A stretch of 28,074 nucleotides of DNA from Clostridium sp. CAG:413 (GTDB lineage: Bacteria > Bacillota > Clostridia > Oscillospirales > Acutalibacteraceae): assembly GCA_000431775.1 (NCBI GenBank), contig FR888212.1, positions 1 to 28,074 of the forward strand, written 5' to 3'. The position numbers were made by a program, and so were the translations under genes. Below are positions 24,501 through 28,074 of the stretch, piece after piece. A model generated the notes under the pieces. It made no database searches, was not told the origin of the DNA, and saw only the letters and a list, made by a program, of their open reading frames with translations. Position 1 is the first letter of the stretch. Each line of letters opens with the position of its first letter.

Positions 24501-27098
24501 TCGCCGGAGTACAGGGACGACGGCACCATGGTTGTAATCGATACAATAGCTCCCACTAGGGAGGTGGAGTTCAGCCCCGCAAAGCAAGTACTTCAGGCAT
24601 CGGATAACTCAACTTTTGCAAATTATAATTATAAAACCGAAGGAAGCAAATACAAGATTTATTATGATGCAACGGCAACTGCAACAATCAGAATAAATGA
24701 AGCGAACTTCTACCCAGAGGATGTTATTGTAAAGGTTAACGGTGAACGCACGAACATCAGCAACTGGAGTCAGAGCGGAGACCTTTGGATAGGAACTTTG
24801 AACTTTGCAAAAGACGGACACTATGTGGTTACCATTGAGTATACAGATCGCTCGCAAAACGGAATGGTTTCATATGTTTCCAACGAAGTGATAGTTGACA
24901 CCGTTGATCCAGTAATAAAGGTTACTTATTCACCAGATAAGGTTATAAAAACGATCGATAAACGGAAATACTATGACAATGTTCAAAAGGCAACGATAAC
25001 AATAACGGAGCATAACTTCAGGGCATCTGATGTTGCAGCTGTTGTTACGGCGACTGATATAAGCGGTGCAAAGGTCAATGTTGAAAATTATGCAGAGTAT
25101 CTAAAAAAGGAAAGCAGTTGGAGCGCATCTGGAGATGTCCATACTGCGACGATAACATATTCTGCGGATGCCAACTATACTTTTGATATTGATTATATTG
25201 ATTTGGCGCTTAGGAAGGCAGCAGATTACCCAGAAGATAGTTTTAGTGTTGATACTACCGCACCTGAAAACTTGAAAATAGCATATAGCACCAGTGTTCT
25301 TGATACGGTTATCAACTCAGTTGCATTCAGCTTTTATAATTCCAAAGTGAGAGCAACGATAACTGCAAGAGATATAACATCCGGAGTTAACAGCTTTAAG
25401 TATAGCTACATAAAAGCAGCTGGCGTAAGCGCTGTAAATGCAGAGTTGATTGACCAAGAAATCTCTGAGAGTAATATTTCTTATTCTGATGGCGGCAAGA
25501 CAGCGACGGCATATTTTGATATCCCCAGACAGGTGCTTGATGTGGCAAATCAGTTCAAGGGAACCGTGAGGTTTAGTGCGACGGACAGAGCGGGGAACGT
25601 ATCTGAAACTTTGGCAGATAATCGCACGTTGGTTGTCGACAATATTGCTCCGGTTGCACAGATAACATTTAATCAGCCGGTCGGTACGGTAAACGGAGTT
25701 TCGTATTACTCGGGAGACATTGTTGCGTCTATTCAAATAACTGAAGCAAACTTTTATCCCGAAGATGTTGTGGTTACTGTTAACGGAAGTGTAGTTTCTA
25801 CAGGCAAATGGTCTCAGAGTGGAGATGTATGGTCAAGCACTCTGACGATATCTGCGGATGGCGAATATAAAGTTGCAGTTTCGTACAGAGATCGCTCAAA
25901 GAACACAATGCCTGATTACGAATCCGGTCAGCTTGTCATTGACAGAACGAAGCCGGTTGTAACTGTAAGCGGCATAAAGAATGAATCGGCAAACAAAGGT
26001 GCGAGGATTGGCTTCAGAATAAGTGCGACTGATACGAACCTTGACATTGCCGAGTTTAAGCCTCAACTTACGGCGGTAGTTATGAACGAAAATGGAGCGT
26101 TTGTGACAGAGAGTATAAATCTTGGATCAATCCAAACTGTCGAGAGCGGAAAGAGTTATTTCTGCACTGTCGAGAATCTCGAAAAGGACGCAATATATAC
26201 TCTTACTTGTAAAACAACTGACCGATCCGGAAATGTCAACGATGTGATGATTGTCTCTGATTCCGGTAACGCTCAACTGGCGCGAGTAATGTTCTCGGTC
26301 AACAGAAACGGTTCAACGTTTATGCTCGATAATTATACCCGTAGCATAGTTGACAAATACTATCTTGGCAGCATCGACAACAATATTGTGATCATTGAAA
26401 CAAATGTAGATCAGCTTACATCCCATGAGGTTAAGCTGAATCAGAAGACACTTGTCCAAGGTAAAGATTACACGATAACAAGGTCGGGCGGCGGAGACAC
26501 TTGGAATAAGTATACTTACTCGATAGATTCGGAGCTTTTTGCGACAGAGGGTGAGTATAACGTGGTTGTTTCTTCGGTAGACAAGGCAGAAACAATGTCG
26601 TTCAGCGATATAAGGAATGCAGAAGTATCATTCCTTGTCGATAAAACGGCTCCAAGTGTTACAGTATCTGGACTCACAAAAGACGGAAGATATCAGACCG
26701 ACAAGCAGCTTGTTACAATTATTCCCACAGACGATGCGGGAAAAATCTACTCGATCAAAGTAGTTGTTAAAGATGACAAGGGCACTGTTATCGCGATACC
26801 TATTGACCTTTTCGGAAATGAGCTTATTTCTGAGCTTGAAGCAAATGGTAATAAGCTGACGTTTGAACTTGGAGAGGGGATGTATCAGAATGTCGAGATA
26901 ATATGCACCGACAAGTCAGGAAACGAATATGTTTCAGGCAATGATTACTTTAATGTTACGGTTTCTCCGAGTGGATGGATTATTCTTTGGGTAAACCCGG
27001 TGTTCAAATGGAGCTTCTTCAGTGCAATTGGAGCGGCGATATTGATTATATTCTTTATTATTTTCTTTAGGAGACGCAAAAAGAATGAAAGCAAGTAA
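18516..27098 (+). CDS. Giant Ig-like domain surface protein, 2860 aa
   Basis: This is an adhesin-like surface protein. Signal peptide about 1-37 (AISFVLALLMVVGVVP). Then a Big_4-like domain near 151 (NGTEKTAAAFGLPETV), an Ig domain (about 239-318) with the eukaryote-like DDAGEYKC motif and Trp/Cys core, a Big_3-like domain (about 325-410, FSGDEKYSSASD), and three repeats with GSGEITYS (about 412-700). Residues 796-2484 are 14 Ig-like domains in A-B-C order (see repeat feature). Two divergent domains follow, then a C-terminal membrane helix (about 2830-2852) and RRRKKNESK. There is no LPXTG, so it is held by the membrane rather than by sortase. Start ATG at 18516 after GAGGAG. It is the last gene of the operon. 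Confidence 0.88.
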   Translation: MKKTVNSKFIKAISFVLALLMVVGVVPIHRGLFEAAATAGDRLCLQVIRSGAVVKNDEKFNCTITNSDSSFSYAGTTGASGVWETDYVVGDDYAGDNDFTVSVGTKTVAISKDLRTAEKYFIYDLNDGSVSWSENAVTKAALISVASVSDITGLSNGTEKTAAAFGLPETVNVITTAGEKELDVTWGVEASKYDPAIHTAQEFVVNGTILLDDETINPDSVSLLVSVTVSVNADDDATVSVSPGSVSKKAGETVVLVAYATLSDGAFTWYKGNKVITGENKSELTIKNITSDDAGEYKCAVKGLNGNTIFSNSVNVSVDKLPVTISLTTSEKSMVRPVKKGLVLSVNGIPTDAKGTVTFYAGSEVISSGTDNKVTFVPAKENDYRFRVVFSGDEKYSSASDELDFSFVKGAQSALSFKSVIPSEIWIGDISFAVRTNGGSGDGDVVYSIVEQKDEYGKESTGIARITTNGTVFVEKVGEFKIEVKKLGDNDYNDSDLLTSDAIKVVKRTQSNFEFAIAAPETIKFNENNNEFVNAANGGSGSGEITYSVSDKSIAEIDAVNPSKIHIKKAGTVIVTALRSGGEKYLDAKASYTLTVEKADQVIEFAEDAPKEIFYGQDLICAAKEREDASKPDGKGYGSGEITYSISEGQGIASIDEKTGKLIFADEAVGLVTVKAKKTACDSYNEAVATYSFEVKPFVIDGVPYEIGGETKNESGWYTSDITVTAVTGYTLSASKSRLDSNSWDNRSLVISKEGVENGITLYFRSSETGAISEGVTLENDKLKIDKEKPYDLAITYSNEYWWEDIAKAVMFGTYDSNISFTVEARDAYSGIERFEWEYNRDKNAAENIVEHLEGNGDAQKNGENSYSATFTLPITDISQIRGKISFSAFDIAGWQESFEDTRLIIIDTMDPAIDIAYEGDYKGSVDKNNKEVPKDSENARLVYGSDIKAKISVKEANFWPEIVNVTLDGNDVFCTWDKDSDCYVTEVDITGDGEHTLCVTALDATYNNVADKDKHKVEVRSCVLIDTVSPSVDIKDPQSSSEPKNGKYFSDDASVEIVINEENFNPDGVVVSVETTNAEGEKIGISDDFGSFVKNPNNWASDGAEHILTLNFVESARYILSVAYTDLAGLRSSKDLDEFVIDKTAPNKSDIVITYNEEDIVNKLANILYFRTVRITVTASDDISGIDRIEWGYEKTAGASEANVEAASGIVEHKNLHRIGESKYSALIKIPRELVENEQFDGKFNAEAFNMAGLGSENVTDERRVIVDSIAPGRSVNYGTPHIISADTATDKEYFSEGENVKLFYAEKAELKLTINEANFYAEDINTVSDALNGLNCKVTVVKDSGAPCDLTPTNWESDGDNHTGSIVLDTDGEYTITIDYTDRSGNVMEQYTTPLIIVDSVAPVISGTISPEGRYGTDKREIHVAVNEKNFRASDFDILIKEFDLDGAETVKTVVDEWIHNGDEHTLTFIVDNESRYAVTVNGKDLSLNEAESFTFDEFVIDRTKPEIKSIEYKTPVNEAIINAVTFGYFNPSVEVTITAHDGVSGVDKILCNYLRANGVSSVNEESWSDSFAFEQSDDLAIAQAVFILPEKSYNGHFSCDAIDRASNSTVGTNGSYTDGKYRVVVDSTAPEWLESYISAEQYINEATLDVIDTPDKTSDTWFAISQNEAIIKFKINEANFYSEDFNVAGTSFNNMNCTVTLSKDGGAPYPVTAEWSDEGDVHSGTVVISEEGDYRLNVSYSDRSGNAMNSYISPKIVIDRTAPVISAEYNSTMPPNNGNCYRKDVSVTITVKERYFRAEDMAFSLTEAKDVSGKIIDGFAEIEDNFLQALKDRNNWSSSGDIHTATITFSTDANYAFALNCTDVAGNSSEQFDSEKFTVDKTSPYGITIDYSEPRLSAVISAVTFNYYNPSATVTITASDDTSGIDSISWNYNRADGASGTNVVSDSGVISDLDYSAGGRIATGKFVLPYSGSNGQYYGNITVSAVDKAGNSSPEYRDDGTMVVIDTIAPTREVEFSPAKQVLQASDNSTFANYNYKTEGSKYKIYYDATATATIRINEANFYPEDVIVKVNGERTNISNWSQSGDLWIGTLNFAKDGHYVVTIEYTDRSQNGMVSYVSNEVIVDTVDPVIKVTYSPDKVIKTIDKRKYYDNVQKATITITEHNFRASDVAAVVTATDISGAKVNVENYAEYLKKESSWSASGDVHTATITYSADANYTFDIDYIDLALRKAADYPEDSFSVDTTAPENLKIAYSTSVLDTVINSVAFSFYNSKVRATITARDITSGVNSFKYSYIKAAGVSAVNAELIDQEISESNISYSDGGKTATAYFDIPRQVLDVANQFKGTVRFSATDRAGNVSETLADNRTLVVDNIAPVAQITFNQPVGTVNGVSYYSGDIVASIQITEANFYPEDVVVTVNGSVVSTGKWSQSGDVWSSTLTISADGEYKVAVSYRDRSKNTMPDYESGQLVIDRTKPVVTVSGIKNESANKGARIGFRISATDTNLDIAEFKPQLTAVVMNENGAFVTESINLGSIQTVESGKSYFCTVENLEKDAIYTLTCKTTDRSGNVNDVMIVSDSGNAQLARVMFSVNRNGSTFMLDNYTRSIVDKYYLGSIDNNIVIIETNVDQLTSHEVKLNQKTLVQGKDYTITRSGGGDTWNKYTYSIDSELFATEGEYNVVVSSVDKAETMSFSDIRNAEVSFLVDKTAPSVTVSGLTKDGRYQTDKQLVTIIPTDDAGKIYSIKVVVKDDKGTVIAIPIDLFGNELISELEANGNKLTFELGEGMYQNVEIICTDKSGNEYVSGNDYFNVTVSPSGWIILWVNPVFKWSFFSAIGAAILIIFFIIFFRRRKKNESK
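20901..25967 (+). repeat. A-B-C three-domain super-repeat, 4.67 units
   Basis: By eye, Ig-like domains recur in fixed order inside the giant gene. Super-repeat units start at 20901, 21978, 23055, 24192 and 25281, with lengths 1077, 1077, 1137, 1089 and a partial 687 bases (A and B only). A domains carry NPSATVTITASDDTSGID and NYxRA. B domains carry INEANFYPEDV, WSQSGD and TDRSGN. C domains carry EHNFRASDV and WSxSGDxHTATI. B domains start at 21264, 22350, 23430, 24567 and 25665; C domains at 21621, 22743, 23826 and 24924. Most end in V-[IV]-D-x-x-x-P. Protein similarity is clear but DNA copies have diverged. Confidence 0.88.
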
Positions 27099-27140
27099 GC
27101 TGAAATGATTAGAATTTTTAGCACATATCGTAACTGAAGG

Positions 27141-27173
27141 AAATGCCCCCTGTCTTTATGGCAGGGGGCATTT
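27141..27173. terminator. Bidirectional terminator between the Tad operon and tam
   Basis: AAATGCCCCCTG (27141-27152) pairs perfectly over 12 bases with CAGGGGGCATTT (27162-27173) around a 9-base loop. It lies 42 bases after the giant gene and 7 bases before the stop of the convergent tam gene. The A/T ends of the stem give a short U run in either direction, so it can end both transcripts. It marks the right end of the roughly 25.6-kb operon. Confidence 0.88.
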
Positions 27174-27180
27174 GGTGTTG

Positions 27181-27948
27181 TCATTTCACCGCCGTGAAGA
27201 AGAGGCGTGGCGTTTTTAATATGACCGAGCCGTTTTGGCGGGAGGGGAAGTTTGCGGCTACGGTGCTGCGCAGATCGGCAAGGAATTCCTCTTTTTCACC
27301 GCTGTCGAGCAGGTCAATATAGGGTCGCAGGCCGCTGCCCTTATACCACTCTATGACCCCGTCGGGCGACTGGACGGTGTGATAATATGTCGTCTCCCAT
27401 ATCGCAAAGCCGCTGCTCAGTTCGCCGAGCAGGTCATAGTATTCCTCGGGGAGCAGGTTGTGGAAATTGTGCACTTCGGAGAGCCGCTGCCATCCGCCGT
27501 CGGCAACAAGCTCATCAAGCAGACGATAAAAGAGGGCGTGCTGAATGAGCGGTATCTGCACAGCCAGCGTGCCGCCGCTGCTTAGCTTGCCGAAGAGAGC
27601 CTTCAGCAGCGCCGCCTGACCCGGGATCCAATGAATGCAGGCGTTTGAGAATATCAAATCGAATTCACCGTCAATGCGGTCGAGCTCGTCGGGCACGCTG
27701 CATCTGACGAATTCAAGTTTGGGGTGGGTCTCCCGCGCCCGTGCAAGCATGTCCTCGGAGTAGTCAATGCCGAGTATCTCGGAGCCGGTGAAACGCTCTG
27801 CGAGTGCTGCTGTGCTGTTGCCGGGACCGCAGCCGAGGTCGAGAACTCGGGCGGGCGTGATGCCGCCGAGACGGTTTATCAGGTCGGCGGAGGGCTGAGT
27901 GCGCTCCCTGCCGAATTTCATATACTGAGATGAATTCCAGTCGGACAT
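27181..27948 (-). CDS. tam: Trans-aconitate 2-methyltransferase, 255 aa
   Basis: This is a class I SAM-dependent methyltransferase. Motif I VLDLGCGPGNST is at residues 35-46, IDYSEDML follows near 60, and FDLIFSNACIHWI is motif IV with the SNA.HW signature of the Tam family. The N-terminus MSDWNSSQYMKFGRERTQP is close to that of known Tam proteins. Tam methylates trans-aconitate, which forms spontaneously from cis-aconitate and inhibits aconitase. The length matches the family. The start has AGGGGA upstream on the minus strand. The gene is GC-rich (58% at 27301-27360 by hand count). It is convergent with the Tad operon and starts 46 bases after the end of the partial gene at the window edge, so the two may be co-transcribed. 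Confidence 0.9.
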   Translation of the reverse strand: MSDWNSSQYMKFGRERTQPSADLINRLGGITPARVLDLGCGPGNSTAALAERFTGSEILGIDYSEDMLARARETHPKLEFVRCSVPDELDRIDGEFDLIFSNACIHWIPGQAALLKALFGKLSSGGTLAVQIPLIQHALFYRLLDELVADGGWQRLSEVHNFHNLLPEEYYDLLGELSSGFAIWETTYYHTVQSPDGVIEWYKGSGLRPYIDLLDSGEKEEFLADLRSTVAANFPSRQNGSVILKTPRLFFTAVK

Positions 27949-27994
27949 ATGATATCCCCTTTTATTTAATACATTACATATACCGCCGTTTCGG

Positions 27995-28074
27995 TCACTC
28001 CACGGGAATGCTTATCTCTGTGACGAATTTATCCGGGTCGGCGGTGAGGCCGTAGTCTATCATCGTTATCTCCC
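27995..28074 (-). CDS. 3' end of a gene, possibly a GyrI-like/effector-binding domain protein (partial)
   Basis: Only the last 25 codons and the stop lie in the window, on the minus strand. The frame reads EITMIDYGLTADPDKF then VTEISIPVE. A final strand of the EIxIPV kind with a short tail is typical of GyrI-like small-molecule-binding domains, found alone or after MerR/AraC-type DNA-binding domains. The match is short, so the call is tentative. The 46 bases between its stop and the tam start contain no evident terminator. Confidence 0.5.
   Translation of the reverse strand, partial: EITMIDYGLTADPDKFVTEISIPVE

Noticed and set aside
25317..25736. Long minus-strand frames inside the giant gene (also around 18791-19258, 21464-22006 and 23781-24137)
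   Set aside because: They lie wholly antisense to a well-supported coding frame, have compositions expected of shadow frames, and lack ribosome sites or recognisable domains.
26970..27098. LPXTG sortase signal at the end of the giant protein
   Set aside because: There is a terminal hydrophobic helix and a basic tail, but no LPXTG-like motif before it, so it is treated as a simple membrane anchor.
1..28074. CRISPR arrays, insertion sequences or rRNA genes
   Set aside because: No short regularly spaced direct repeats, transposase-like frames or rRNA motifs were seen. The only repeats found are protein-coding domain repeats.

Overview
The window looks like chromosomal DNA of a monoderm Bacillota, most likely a gut Clostridia of the Oscillospiraceae/Ruminococcaceae kind. 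The evidence is strong AGGAGG-type ribosome binding sites, consensus TTGACA/TATAAT promoters, a Tad pilus locus with no outer-membrane secretin (RcpA) and no pilotin, an Flp1-like pilin, and a DUF5702-type TadG-like protein. The genus assignment is inference. The flanking genes are GC-rich (58-62% on lines counted by hand) and the central locus is more AT-rich (about 30-42% over many lines, 55% in places).

Layout. (1) 1-1250, left flank: a minus-strand tRNA-Ala(CGC) with a consensus promoter, a minus-strand HD-domain phosphohydrolase with a consensus promoter, and, divergent from it, an unrecognised 49-residue peptide gene with its own promoter, Shine-Dalgarno and hairpin terminator. (2) 1251-1463, the leader of the big operon, with one weak extended -10. 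(3) 1464-27098, sixteen plus-strand genes with gaps of no more than 81 bases, probably one transcription unit of about 25.6 kb ending at a hairpin at 27141-27173. (4) 27181-28074, right flank: a minus-strand trans-aconitate methyltransferase (tam) and the 3' end of a gene that may encode a GyrI-like effector-binding domain.

The operon has three parts. The first (1464-9856 plus 10698-12151) is the Tad machine: TadZ localisation factor, TadA ATPase, TadB and TadC platform proteins, a 72-residue pilin, two TadE-like pseudopilins, a 1097-residue TadG/DUF5702-like protein and a prepilin peptidase. An LRR_5 lipoprotein (9869) sits inside this part and a TPR/WG-repeat exported protein (12167) directly after it. 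The second (13487-18043) is a threonine-phosphorylation module: a DUF6382-FHA protein, a PP2C phosphatase, a transmembrane Ser/Thr kinase with an external TPR-like region, and a small membrane protein. The FHA protein and the small membrane protein both carry E-T-T-[VL]-L motifs that look like phosphothreonine sites for an FHA domain. The third (18055-27098) is a four-helix membrane protein and a giant 2860-residue wall/surface protein. Its core is 14 Ig-like domains arranged as an A-B-C three-domain super-repeat, and it ends in a membrane anchor.

Working model (inference): the Tad machine builds a short pilus on a monoderm surface. The kinase/phosphatase/FHA module, by analogy with the PpkA-PppA-Fha1 control of type VI secretion and with the ETT switch of GarA/OdhI, would gate assembly or retraction. 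The giant Ig-domain protein and the LRR and WG proteins would provide adhesion or scaffold functions at the same site.
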